Of a DNA stretch of 64,000 nt, positions 1 through 11,042 are shown piece after piece (positions within the stretch are counted from its first letter, which is position 1; each line of letters starts with the position of its first letter). The translations under genes and the position numbers were made by a program. Source of the DNA: Glycine soja (lineage: Eukaryota; Streptophyta; Magnoliopsida; Fabales; Fabaceae); NCBI RefSeq assembly GCF_004193775.1, contig NC_041002.1, forward strand, positions 12,498,485 to 12,562,484. Direction: 5' to 3'. The notes under the pieces were generated by a model. The model was not told where the DNA came from. It made no database searches and worked only from the letters and a program-made list of their open reading frames with translations.

Positions 1-740
1 AAAAAATCACCATTCCAAGCATATATCACATATCAAAGCATTAATCAAACCATAATTAAAGTTTCCATTACCATCAGCACCTTAAGGCTAGGTTTTTGAG
101 AAAGGAAGAAGGAGATTTTGAGCTCAAACAAGGGGCTTCCTCAAATCAACAACACTACCTCATCATATCCATGAAACACAACCCAAAAAAACACTTATAA
201 GGGGTTTTGTAACAATTACCCATTTTGGATCATCTCAAGGAAGAAGAAAGAGAGATGGAAGAAAGCTCACCATCTATTAAGGGAGTCTGAAGCTCATAAA
301 GAAGGAGAAAATCGCTTGTCTTGAGGGGCTCAAGTCCACTAACTTGATAAAGTTCCATGGGAAGGAGGAGAAAAAAGGAATAAGTCTCATTAAAAGAATT
401 TGAGGAATGAACTTTTCTCTCATTAATTCCACCACCCAATCCAAAACTCACTCACTCAAGTTACCTCACAAACAACATAAAACATAATCAACTTTATTTC
501 TATTTTTCAACAACATAAAATAGATTAATTATTCTTATGAATTAATTAAAATCACTTAATCATGCACAAGGAAAATCATAGTGGTACAATCTATACCTCC
601 ATTCCTTTGATAGTAAATTGGTTCTAACCAGGTCTTGTAGGGTAACTGTTCTAACCAGGTCAACATTACATATCTTTGTCTGTTGCATTAGATGGTAGCC
701 CATTCCCTTTAGCTCATGGATCTCAAACACATTTTCACCT
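1..740. other. Flanking DNA, no gene seen
   Basis: AT-rich sequence upstream of the first retrotransposon. The only open frames are short and lack recognisable domains. A short direct repeat (GTTCTAACCAGGTC) occurs twice around 620-660. I see no gene, RNA or transposon terminus. Confidence 0.5.
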
Positions 741-745
741 CAAGT
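741..745. repeat. Target-site duplication CAAGT (left) of the LTR array
   Basis: CAAGT lies directly before the TG start of LTR A and is repeated directly after the CA end of LTR C (27805-27809). A 5-bp duplication is the usual footprint of LTR-retrotransposon integrase, so the whole 27-kb block behaves as one original insertion site. Confidence 0.75.
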
Positions 746-3178
746 TGTAAGACGTCATTTTTTGTAAATAAATTAAAAATGATTTTTTATTTAAAAATAA
801 ATATAGTTTTAGAAAAATGATGAGGTTTTTATAATTAAATAAATAAGGAGAAATAATTTTATTAATTAAAATAATGGTTTGAAGGAAAATAAAAAGGATA
901 TTTTATTTATTCATTTGATAGGAAATAAAATAGATTTTATTTTTATAAAATAAATAAGTAAAGAAAAATAGAGTAAATAAAAGGTCAAGAGTACCCTAGC
1001 TATAAATAGAGACGTAATAGGTCACTCTTTACATTTACGACACATCTTTGCTTTTTCTTCCTCTGAAATCCGTTTTCCCATCTTCCTTTTCCAAAATCCT
1101 CTCTTTTTTCCCGCATACACTCAAACCTATCTCAGTAAAACAATGATTCCGGATTCGATAACCGTTAGATCATCGTGAAATTTAAACACATAGTTCAGAT
1201 TTTCTTTTCGCAGACAACCACCACTGGGAGTTTTGTAATAATGTCTTCTATTAAAGAAATACTCCTCACACTAAACTTTCTCTTTTCCGGTATAAACCCA
1301 AAATCTGTCCTAGTAAAATTATGATTTCGGAATTGTCAACCGTTGGATTGTCGAGAAAATTGGATACCGTCTTTGGAAACCATTTTAGCACATGACCACT
1401 GTTGGGATTCGCAAAATAATGTTTTTACCGGGAGAAATTAGTCTCACACGATGATAGTAAAATGGAGACTACAATCTCTTCCCGTTCTCTCTAACGCTTG
1501 TAAACCCTAACAGAGCAAATAGAGGGAAAGCTTTAGGAATTTAAGGGAAATGCTAGAGACGCCACTATCATTGCTGCACTATATACGTGAGCCCGCTTAG
1601 AGGTAAGGGATATGTTTATCGCAATTGTGGTTAGAATGAACATGTGTAGGGATCCTTAGAAGATTAAATGAGGTTTATTTTGGGATGTTTATTGAATTAT
1701 AATTTTTCCTTTATGATTACAAATATGATATTATTGTGTTTGATGAACCAATTGATATCCTGATGCGAATTGGTTGATAAATTGAGTGCTCTTGGTGTTT
1801 TCATATTTTGACCTATGATTTTGATTCCTTGATTTTGATATGATTATGTGAAATTGTTTGAGTGGTTTTACTCCCTATGTTGTGAGAAATATTTTTGTAT
1901 AAATTGTTTGTATTTTGGACAAGATTTACTAGATGAGCATGATAAATTGTAATATTGAGATCATGAAATTGTGATTGAAATTGTGTATAAAAATGATAGA
2001 TTGAATATGTGATGAATTGTGAGATAACATTTTGCATTGAGATCATAATACTGTTATTGAGATTGAGTATAAGTGCAAAGTTGAACAGGTGTTAATTTGT
2101 GAGATACACGTAAACATTTGATGATGGATTGTGACATTATAAGATGTTAAATTGTGGACATGAGACTTGGTTGTGAATAAGTGTGTGGTTAACACTTGAC
2201 AATACTTGTGTTGTGAGTTGTGAATTATACAATAACTCGACTGGTATTTACCTTGTGAAAAGTGTTAAATTGTAGCGCAATGTGTTAAACATGTTTGAAA
2301 CATGAGTGTGAGGTCATGAGTATTGTATAATTCATTAATAGTGTCTGCGTGCGAAAATTGTTTTAGTGGTTGGACCTAAATCAGGAAGGTGAGACCCTAA
2401 TAGATTCTTCAGAGTCTAGGCCTTGGGGGTAAAAACACTCGGTTTGAGTGCTTCTTTAAGCCTATGTTGATCCCATATGGTTGGAGCATTCTCGCAAAAC
2501 AGAGTGACCCTAACTGGTCACCTTAGGATTTTACTTAGTGAGAGTAACCTAACTTACCTGTTGTGTGGTATGTCTTGTTATGTACTCTTAAGCACCCCAA
2601 TGTGGTTTTTCACTAACATGGTATCACATTGCATATAGGCTTGAGTCTCAGTATAATTGTTGCATAACATTTGCTAATTGTTTATTATAAAACTGATGAG
2701 TGTTATTACGTCTTGATTTGAGTGTGTGATTCATGTGTAATGTGATTGGTGATTGAAAAATGAATTTTAAATGATAAAGTGGTGAAGTGACGTGAATTGT
2801 ATTAAGTTGAGCTATGTTATAAATACTTCCATAATTTATTTTGATTATGTTTTTGTTTATTTGTGTTTTTTTAGAAATGTGACAACTCACTCCCTGTGTG
2901 CTATTTGTGTTTGGATTATGGGATGCTCTTGAACCTTGTGTTCGTGGGAGCAGATGACTAGGTGGATGAATTTAAAAAACCTTGTGCTAAAGGACATTGA
3001 GACACAATGCTCTGATAGGATGTGACATTGGGGATGAGTTTTTATTTTAACTGCATGATGTTATTTTATTTTATTTTACCTCAATGATTTAACAAAATTT
3101 ATTTTGTAAACTTTGACGGTCTTGTTCTGAGCCGGATATGTTTTTAATAAGTTTTATTTGGTAATAGTGAAGTGAATG
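746..3178 (+). repeat. LTR A (5' LTR of the array, right end missing)
   Basis: Starts TGTAAGACGTCATTTTTTG, matching TGTAACACCCCATTTTTTG of LTR C. It aligns with LTRs B and C through TATAAATAGAGAC, the repeated GATCATTG/CCGTTGGAT motifs and the AGGATGTGACATTGGG block. It is cut at 3178 by the gypsy element. The end of the LTR and the adjacent internal start are not found on the other side of that element, so a deletion followed the insertion. Sequence at 2900-3060 is closer to LTR C than to B. Confidence 0.75.
1001..1008 (+). promoter_or_regulatory. TATA box of LTR A
   Basis: TATAAATA within CTAGCTATAAATAGAGAC. The same box is kept at 11301 in LTR B and 26504 in LTR C, so it is the likely core promoter of this LTR family. 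Confidence 0.55.
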
Positions 3179-3807
3179 TGATGTAGCTCCATTGGAGCTT
3201 GTAGGCCTTGGATCTTCTTCATCAATGGAGTCCTTTGCTTCTTGAAGTTCAATGGAAGTGGAATGGAGAAGGAAGAAAGATGATTAGAGATTCCACTTCA
3301 AGGAGAAGATGAGTCAAACACAAGCTCACCACCATAGGAAGCCATGGATAAGAGCTTGAAGGAGGAGAAGATGAGGGGAGGGAGGAGAGAAGGAGCATGA
3401 AATTTTGTACCTCAAATGAGGTTTGAACTTTGAATTATAATTCTCAAATGATCAAAGTTGAAAAAATGCATACACATGGCCTCTATTTATAGCCTAAGTG
3501 TCACTTAATGCATGTGAAATTATAAAACTACCCCTAATACAAAAACTAGTTAGGTGCCCTAAAATACAAGGGATGAAAAATCCTACATTTCTAGGGTATC
3601 CTACCTACATTATGGAGCCCTAAATACAAGGCCCAAAAATAATGAAACCTAAATCTAATATATACAGAGATAAGTGGGCTTATACTTAGCCCATGGGCCC
3701 AAAATCTACCCTAAGGTTCATGAGAACCCTAGGGCCTTCTCTTGCATCTCTGGCCCAATCTTCTTGGAGTCTTCTATCCGATGCCCTTGGGGGGTAGGAT
3801 TGTATCA
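3179..3807 (-). repeat. 3' LTR of the gypsy element
   Basis: Runs from TGATGTAGC to GTATCA (TG...CA). On the minus strand it carries the box TATAAATAGAGG near 3491. It lacks a 328-bp segment present in the right LTR (8644-8971), apparently lost between two TCAC copies. Confidence 0.8.
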
Positions 3808-3820
3808 TTCCCTCCTTCTT
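3808..3820 (-). promoter_or_regulatory. Polypurine tract of the gypsy element
   Basis: Minus-strand AAGAAGGAGGGAA directly upstream of the 3' LTR. This is the standard plus-strand primer site and fixes both the LTR end and the orientation. Confidence 0.7.
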
Positions 3821-3970
3821 GAAAAGGATTGACCTCAAATCTAGAGGTTCTTGAAATTCTAGGCTTCTTCCCTCAACACCTGTAAAATGAATAAAAACAT
3901 ATATATTAGTGGTGTTTGGTATGTTGGAGTAGGGTAAGGTCAGAAAATCCCTTTCTTGGGCATCTTCCAT

Positions 3971-4675
3971 TCAGGGAACATGGTTCCTCACCAAATCAAT
4001 GAGTGGTGCTACAAGTATAGAAGAATATGGGACAAACCTTTTATAAAAGTTTGTTAAGTCATGGAAGCCCCAAATTTTCCTTATACTTGGTGGAGTGGGA
4101 CACTCAGGAATGACCTTTATTCTCTTAGGGTTCGTGAAAACCCCTTGATCACTATTTAAAAAATTAAAGAAAGTAATGCAATAAAACATACATTTTTCTG
4201 TATTTTCATGTTGATTATTCCTACCAAAAAGTATGACAAACCTAAGGTGTCCCATATGAGCACCTAAGTTTGTATTGAAACTAAAAATAAGAACAAACCT
4301 ACCAAATGAGTCCCTATGTATGTGAATCATGAAGATGTTGGATGCATGGGTGATTCTACAAAAGAGGGTTGCACCACTCAACACATTCATCATACCACCT
4401 ATTATAGGGATTTGGTGCCTCATAATACCTATTTTGGGCACCAACAAAGCACAAGAAGTTAAGCTCTTACGAACCAAACCCTCATCTAACAACTCCTTTA
4501 CTTGAGGAATAGCCTCAAGCTCAAGAGGTATGGCAGTGCTAAGGGATGTTTCCCTTGATAAGATAAGGTCGAAATATTGTTTAAGAAGGAGTGTTCTTTG
4601 GATATCACCTTTTGTTGCAAAATGATTTTCCTTCATAACAATCTTCTTGGTGGAATCATTTTCCTCTTTTTCCAT
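3971..4675 (-). pseudogene. Reverse-transcriptase remnant of the gypsy element
   Basis: A 234-codon open frame with pieces of a Ty3 reverse transcriptase. Residues about 45-90 resemble the N-terminal RT stretch (LELEAIPQVKELLDEGLVRK). Residues about 138-225 resemble the end of the palm and connection region (GHLRF..., then FHDLTNFYKRFV). The catalytic YxDD box cannot be found and the fingers/palm core is missing or unrecognisable. No RNase H or integrase follows before the polypurine tract at 3820. It is read downstream of the protease remnant, as expected for a gag-pol order. I regard it as a decayed pol fragment left by internal deletion. Confidence 0.65.
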
Positions 4676-4767
4676 CCCCTTGGCCTTTCAAGACAAGGCC
4701 TTACTATCCTTCTTTTTCTTTTGTTTTTCTAGTTTTCTTCCTCATCCCTCTTATCTTTCATAGTTAG

Positions 4768-5130
4768 TTAATCTTTGGCCACCTGTGAAGGTGTTTGAGG
4801 ATGCAACACAAATTTAGTGCCAAGATGGGTGAGGGTAATCTCATTAGTTAAACCATTGTAAATGATCTTCCTATCAAATTGCCATGGCCTTCCTAAAAGA
4901 ATATGCCTTGCCCCCATGGGAACTATATCACAATTAACTTCATCCTTATATGTCTCAATGGAGAAAGGTACCTTCACTTGTTGGTTAACTATCATTTCCC
5001 CTTTCTCATTGAGCCATTGAAGTTTATAAGGTTTTGGGTGGGGAATGATAGTGAGGTTCAATTTGGCGACTAATCTTATGCTACAATAGTTTCAACAAGA
5101 TCCACTATCCACAACGAGAGAACAAGTTTT
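4768..5130 (-). pseudogene. Retropepsin-like protease remnant of the gypsy element
   Basis: On the minus strand a VVDSG aspartic-protease active-site motif is visible at about 5101-5115. A stop codon follows it within a few codons. A 97-codon frame then contains the second half of the fold, with the conserved ILLGRPW segment near residue 55. The role in an intact element is cleavage of the gag-pol polyprotein. The early stop makes this copy non-functional. It lies between the gag zinc knuckle and the RT remnant, as in Ty3 elements. Confidence 0.65.
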
Positions 5131-5288
5131 ATCTAAAATTTTGCATCTTGTATGAAAGATGTTCTCTCTTTAGGATTGAGATAGATCACAAAATGACCTC
5201 CAAGGAGTCTTCTAACCATTACGAGGCCACCTTCTTCATGGGGGTAGACATCCTCACTAGACTCTCCACCCCTTACTTCATCTTCACT

Positions 5289-6430
5289 TCAACTAGAGGA
5301 AGGGGATGAAGTAGTCTCCTCTTGATTGCTATAAATGTCTTGACTCCTCATAATTATGGTTATCTTTGTGGGGCATTGAGAGGCAATGTGACCTCTCCCA
5401 AGACATTTGAAGCATTTAATGTTGCTAGTCCTTTCTTGGGAACTAGTCTTAGGGGTGGATTTCTCTATGGTCTTACCCTTATCTACCTTGGGTTTTGAAG
5501 GTGCAGCCCCAAAAATTCCTTGGGCTTGGTCCTTCCTTGGATAAGAGTGAAAGCCATAAGATTTTGAAGAAGGTTTTCTTTTAAGTTGTCGCTCCACTCT
5601 TATACAAAGTTGGACTAGCTCATCTAGGTCCCTATATGGAAGGAGTTCAACCTTGTCCTTCACTTCCATATTAAGCCCACTAAGGAACCTAGCTATGATT
5701 GTTGTTTCTTCCTCCCTAAGTCCAACTCTTAAAAGGAGTAGTTCCATTTGTTGTCTATATTCTTCAACACTCATACTCCCTTGTCTAAGCCTTTGGAGCT
5801 TGTCCATAAGCTTCCTTTCATAGTAGGAGGGAATGTGCCTCTTCCTAAGGGCATTCTTAAGATCATTCCAATATTCTACTGGAGGATCCCCATGAATCCT
5901 TTGTTCCTTAACAAGGAAAGTCCACCAATAGAGGGCATACCCTTGAAAGCTAAGGGTAGCCAATGGAACTTTTTTCTCATCACTAATATGATGGCAAGAA
6001 AAAAGTTGTTCAACCTTCATTTCCCAATCTAAGTAGGCCTCAACATTATCTTTGCCATGGAAATATGGGAGGCTAATGTTAACCTCTTGAGGCCTTCTAT
6101 CATTTTCTCTTCTTTGGGAATGATTTTTAGTATGTGAACTATGGTTCCCTCTATAATAGTCGCTAAGTTCTTCACTTAAACTCTAGCCAGAGTCATGACT
6201 ACTATAGGAGGCATGTTTTCTTTTTTCATTTCTTTCATTATTTTTCTTCTTTCTTTCTCTCTTATTTGTTCTATCTCATCTTGACTTATTTCTACCCTCT
6301 CTTTTCCTTTTTCTTTTCTTTCTAGTTTTTCTTTCCATAACATGAGGGAACTCAACTCATCTAAGATTCTAGATAGAAGATCCTTATGACTAGTACCCTC
6401 ACCATTAACACTAGATGAATGATGACTCAT
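5289..6430 (-). pseudogene. gag of the gypsy element, one frameshift
   Basis: The N-terminal part starts at 6430 (MSHHSSSVNGEG) and is rich in Lys/Glu. It runs to a stop near 6176. A second frame, open from about 6178 down to 5289, continues with the retrotransposon gag core (ALYWWTFL, then YWNDLKNALRKR, then LQRLRQGSMSVEEYRQQ) and one CCHC zinc knuckle (CFKCLGRGHIASQC), ending in an acidic Ser-rich tail. The two frames differ, so a frameshift lies near 6178. Gag forms the particle and binds element RNA. The plus-strand copy at 61133-62010 has matching start and core, which supports the start chosen. Confidence 0.8.
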
Positions 6431-8298
6431 GTTGGTTCCTAAGTTGTGGTTCTTTCTTGTTGGGGACTTGTAAAAGGTAAAATCTAGGGTTCAAAAGAAC
6501 TTAAGATAAGCGTGATAAGCAAGAAGAAAGTATTATGTAATTACAAGATAAACTAGGTGTGACTAGTAAATAAAATAAGCTATGAAAGTAAGCAAGAAAT
6601 TAAAGTGCAAGAAATGTAAACTAGGCAGATCCTAGGAGTGTATGGATGACCACATTTAAGGTTCCCAACAAAACACTCACTATGCTAAGGGAAAATTGCC
6701 TAAAATTATTACACACAAATGGAAGTTTGGTAACCTATTGGAGGCTCCCAACAAACTTCCAATGAAAGGCCTTTTTGTTACAAAACTTGAAAGCAATGAA
6801 GGTAAGTAAATTGCGAATTACAAAATTACAAAATGGTCCTCAATTTTGGTGGTTGTTCTCAATTTGGTGATTCACTCAATTTGGAATGCTTCTTAATCCA
6901 ATAGCTCTTAAGGTGATTGGCCCCTTGCTTCTTCACTCAAATTCTTCAAAGGATGGCACCAATCCTCCTTTCCAATTTCCTATATGGCAACTCACAAACA
7001 AGGAAACAAAGAGACAAGCAATAAACAAAGGCCTAAAAATGAAATGAAAGCTAAATCAATAGAGTTTTAACAAGACCAATTTTCAAGGATTATTCAACAA
7101 TTAAAGCAATGAAAAGCACACAAAAGCAAGCTAGGACTCAAAGCGAAACCTAGAATGGCTCTAGAGTAGAGTAAAAAAAACTAAAAAAAAAATAAGACTC
7201 AAGAAACCTGTAGTTTTGGCACTTGCTTTCACACTAATTTTCAATTGAAATTTAAGAACTAAGATTGGTATAAAATAGACACCAATTATAGAACAAATTT
7301 CAAGCCAAAAACAACAAGCACACTTCCTTTTCACTTTTTTTTCTTGGACACTGATTTTCCTACCAACTTGTGTGATTTTCCTTATTTTTTCCTTTTATCC
7401 AAATCAATTGGTTCTTTTTTTATATAATCTTGCTCCAGATGTCTAGAAAATTCAGTAAAATTTTCAAGCTGTGACTAATTCCCAGTAATTTTTACAAGTT
7501 CGTATGTTCAAGCTGCCAACACCAGCGATTTCAACCTAGAAATCAAGAGTAGTGTTTATGTTGCTTATGGCTTGGATAATTACAATTTGTGTTTGCTTAT
7601 GCTCAAATTTCTTGAATAACACAATTCAAGAGAGATTAAGACTTATTTTTATTCACAAATCCTGCCACAAGTCAGCACCACAACTCAATTTCTTCATAGG
7701 CATCATATAGGAAACTTAGAAAACAAAACAAAGTTCAACAACAAGACTACTTCGAGGAATTGATTTAGAACATGTTATGAACTAAATAACATGCATGAAT
7801 TAGACTCAAAATTAAAAATATAGGCTAAGAATGACAAGAAAACATGAAAAAATGTATCTAGAATTCAATCAACAAAATAAAAATTCAACATAAACTTAAA
7901 ACATAATGTGACAATTATTATGACTAAACATGACTCTAAGACAACATGGATTAAGTGATTTACACTTAGATTTTTGTGTTTTTTTTTGCTAATCAATATT
8001 TTGGAAGAAAATTTAGATCTAAAGGTTCAGCATAAGAAGATCTGAAAAATGATAGAACCTAAAATCAACACAAAAACATGATTCAAGAGTAGATCTATAA
8101 ATTTTGAACCATAGAAATCAAAGAACAAGTGTAGACCTAAGATTTAATTGGTTTATTTTTTTGAATCTACTCTAAACAGCACCAAACCACAAGACATTGG
8201 AGGATATACATGGAGAATAAGATGAAGAACAAGGAATTAAAGTTAATTGGCCGAACAAAAAGATAGAGGATGCAAAAGAACATCACCTAGATGAAGAT
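6431..8298 (-). other. Untranslated leader of the gypsy element
   Basis: About 1.9 kb between the primer-binding site and gag with no significant open frame. It is alignable with the leader of the plus-strand copy at 59240-61132 (for example the text around 6660-6790 against 60770-60950). Long non-coding leaders are common in plant Ty3 elements. Confidence 0.6.
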
Positions 8299-8311
8299 GC
8301 TCTTGATACCA
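8299..8311 (-). promoter_or_regulatory. Primer-binding site of the gypsy element
   Basis: Minus-strand TGGTATCAAGAGC, two bases inside the right LTR. It resembles the 3' end complement of initiator tRNA-Met (TGGTATCAGAGC) and marks the right LTR as the 5' LTR. Confidence 0.7.
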
Positions 8312-8313
8312 CA

Positions 8314-9083
8314 TGATGTAGCTCCATGTGGAGCTTGTAGGCCCTGGATCTTCTTCATCAATGGAGTCCTTTGCTTCTTGAAGATGAATGGCAGTGGAAT
8401 GGAGAAGGAAAAAAGATGATTGGAGACACCACTTCAAGGAGAAGATGAGTCAAGAAGAAGCTCACCACCATAGGAAGCCATGGATAAGAGCTTGTAGGAA
8501 GAGAAGATGATGGGAGGTAGAAGGAGAGAAGGAGGAAAAAAATTTGTACCTCAAATGAGGTCTGAACTTTGAATTATAATTCTCAAATGATCAAAGCTGC
8601 AAAAATGCACCCATATGGCCTCTATTTATAGCCTAAGTGTCACACAAAATTGGAGGAAAATTTGAATTTCTATTCAAATTTCACATGAATTTGATATTGA
8701 ATTTGTGGAGCCAAAATTTAACTAGTTATGATTAGTGAATTTTAGGTATGGTTCAGCCCACTAATCCAAGATCAAGTCCAAGATTCTACACTAAGTGTGC
8801 TTAGGTGTCATGAGGCATGTAAAACATGAAGGACATGCACAAAGTGTGACTATATGATGTGATAATGGGGTGTAGCAAGCAAATGTTCACCTCCCCCTCT
8901 AAAATTTAATTGGATTGGGCCTCCCCTAATTCAATTAAATTTATTTCCCAACACACACATCAAATATTCACTTAATGCATGTGAAATTACAAAACTACCC
9001 CTAATACCTATAGTCTAGGTGCCCTAAAATACAAGGGCTAAAAAATCCTTCATATCTAGGGTACCCTACCTACATTATGGAGC
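8314..9083 (-). repeat. 5' LTR of the gypsy element, truncated
   Basis: Aligns with the left LTR from TGATGTAGCTCCAT to CATTATGGAGCC, plus 328 bp (8644-8971) absent from the left copy. The final part of the LTR, which should end GTATCA, is missing. Confidence 0.75.
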
Positions 9084-11042
9084 CAATTTCAAACAGTTGG
9101 ATTACTGATGTTTGTTTCATGATCAAGAGATTGGTGATGTCTCCATATGTGTGTACACTATGGTCATGTTTTCGTTTCTAGAATTCATTTGGAATATTTG
9201 TTGTTGATTATGAATAAGTGATAATTTTTTATTTAAAATTATTGTCTCCTAATCAATTAAGTGTTAATCTTGTTATGGGTTGATCATATTCTAATCATGC
9301 CTTGTTAAACTGCTTGATAACCTATCATATTGTTACTTTTGTTACGAATAGAGAAAGACATTCACCCTTGTCAATTACATTAAGTTGTTTTGAGAGGAAA
9401 CACTCAAGTATGCATGATCCTAGTTAACCGTAGATGAAAGTCAAGCTTAGTGAGTGTCGTACTTGTGTTTCTTGAGGATGTGCTTAGTTTACCAACTAAG
9501 TGGAAGATTGAGAATCTTGTAAGTGTAGTACCCATAGATACTTGTAATTGTAGTCCTGGGAGATGTATGGTATAGAGTTGTTTAAGAGTATAAAGTGGTT
9601 GGAAAAATTGTGAAGAGTAGTTAAGAGGTTTGGTGTGAAACCTTAAGAAGAGTGTAAGGTAGTTAGTAGGGCATCAATTGCTAAGCCTAGAAGGGTTCAA
9701 GAGTGAGAGTGAGTGTTCTTGCATAAGGTAGGTGACCTAAAAGATTAGTGATGATAGTTGTATGATTAGCGAGATAGATCTTAGTTCTCTTTACCTTAAT
9801 CCTGGAAAAGTTTGAGGGTGCTCTGGGGAATACCTTAGTGCCTATCATGACCTCTACGTGTACTTGGTCATGTCTTGACATGATCAATGCCCTTATGTAT
9901 TTGTGGGATGCATGGACAGGATCTTCCACCCTGAGTTAGCTCTTATAGTGGTTTTGGTGATTAGTGCTTAGTGTGTTTCGAGTTAAGTTGGAGTATGCGG
10001 AGTATCTTAAGGTTGTTATAGACCCTTGGGAATCATGTTTTGTGCTAAGAGTTTTGTTATGCATTTTAGCTAGATGAGGATGACCCGTAGAGTATGCTAT
10101 GTCTAGGTGAGAGATAACTATAAATCCTTTTTGGCCAGAAGTTGTTTTCAGATGAGAGAAAACCTAAGATTAAGATGATACCCTTTACTAGTAGTCAAAT
10201 CAGGAAGTTGTTCTAGGATTCCCTGAATTAACCTTAACCCTTGTTAGAGATGACTCAAGTAAGTTTAAGCTTTTCGGTGAGATCCTTGTAGGGAGTAAAC
10301 CTTAAGTTCATAGAGAAGTCGGCCACCGCAAACCGTTGAGTGCTACCTTAGCCGAGTAGGTCCTTGTTGGAGTAGTAAAATATTCAAAGTTTTAAGTTTA
10401 GAAGAGTGCTTGTAGGAGGCCAAGTAGCGGCTTATGTTTTCTTGACAACTTAAGACTTATGAAAAAATTTATCCTATGCATGATTTAGAGTGGGTAACCA
10501 TGGTGTCTACCTTAATGTTTTAGAGGCATTACCACTAGTTTGATACATTGTGAGAACCTTAGGAGTTGAATCCATGGTAGAAGAGATGGGTAGAATTCTT
10601 AAGAATCTTGTTGTGAGTTTAGTTTCAATCGTTAGAGCTAGCTTAGTAGTTGGAGCTTGAGTAGGAAATCCTTGATGTGACCAATGTTCTAGTTATAGAG
10701 TTAGACATCATATTATAGAGTTAGACATCGTAAACAGCAGTCGAATCCTCAACTTCAAGTGCAAATTTATATAGTGGCATGAGTATAAATGTGTCAAGAT
10801 TACCTTAAGTTTGAACAAGTTTACAGAAGTGAGGAGTGGTCTATTTTGCTTATCCAGTTAGCATCCAGTTAGTATCAGGTAGGAAACCTTAGAGTGGAAC
10901 CATTACAATCTCTTGAACCTAAGTGAGAGTTATGAGTCAAATATACCAAAGTGAGGAAGATCATGTTGAGGGAATAGGGTTAAATCTGAGGGTAGGTAAA
11001 TCCATCAGTTCTCGAGAGTCGCATGAGGACTAGGATTGGTAA
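9084..11042 (+). other. Internal segment of array unit 1, non-coding
   Basis: Collinear with 14590-15161 and 24503-25850 of unit 2; examples are TTTCTAGAATTCATTTGGAATATTTG-type text at 9175 and 14681 and the GGTCCTTGT stretch at 10360 and 25190. No coding frame is kept. It runs into LTR B directly after GGATTGGTAA and so lacks the roughly 400 bp, including the polypurine tract, that precede LTR C. Confidence 0.65.

Larger units (their letters stand above)
3179..9083 (-). mobile_element. Ty3/gypsy element, minus strand, broken coding region and truncated 5' LTR
   Basis: Both LTRs start (plus strand) TGATGTAGCTCCAT. In the minus orientation the order is 5' LTR (8314-9083), primer-binding site (8299-8311), gag (6430-5289), protease (about 5130-4768), reverse-transcriptase remnants (4675-3971), polypurine tract (3808-3820) and 3' LTR (3179-3807). 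RNase H and integrase are absent, so it is non-autonomous. The right LTR stops abruptly at ATTATGGAGCC, where the left copy continues with CTAAATACAAGG. The sequence beyond is internal DNA of the host array, so a deletion removed this LTR end and part of LTR A. A plus-strand relative lies at 58257-62188. Confidence 0.8.

Noticed and set aside
8243..8437. 64-codon minus-strand frame
   Set aside because: Overlaps the LTR/primer-binding-site junction of the gypsy element; no protein similarity.
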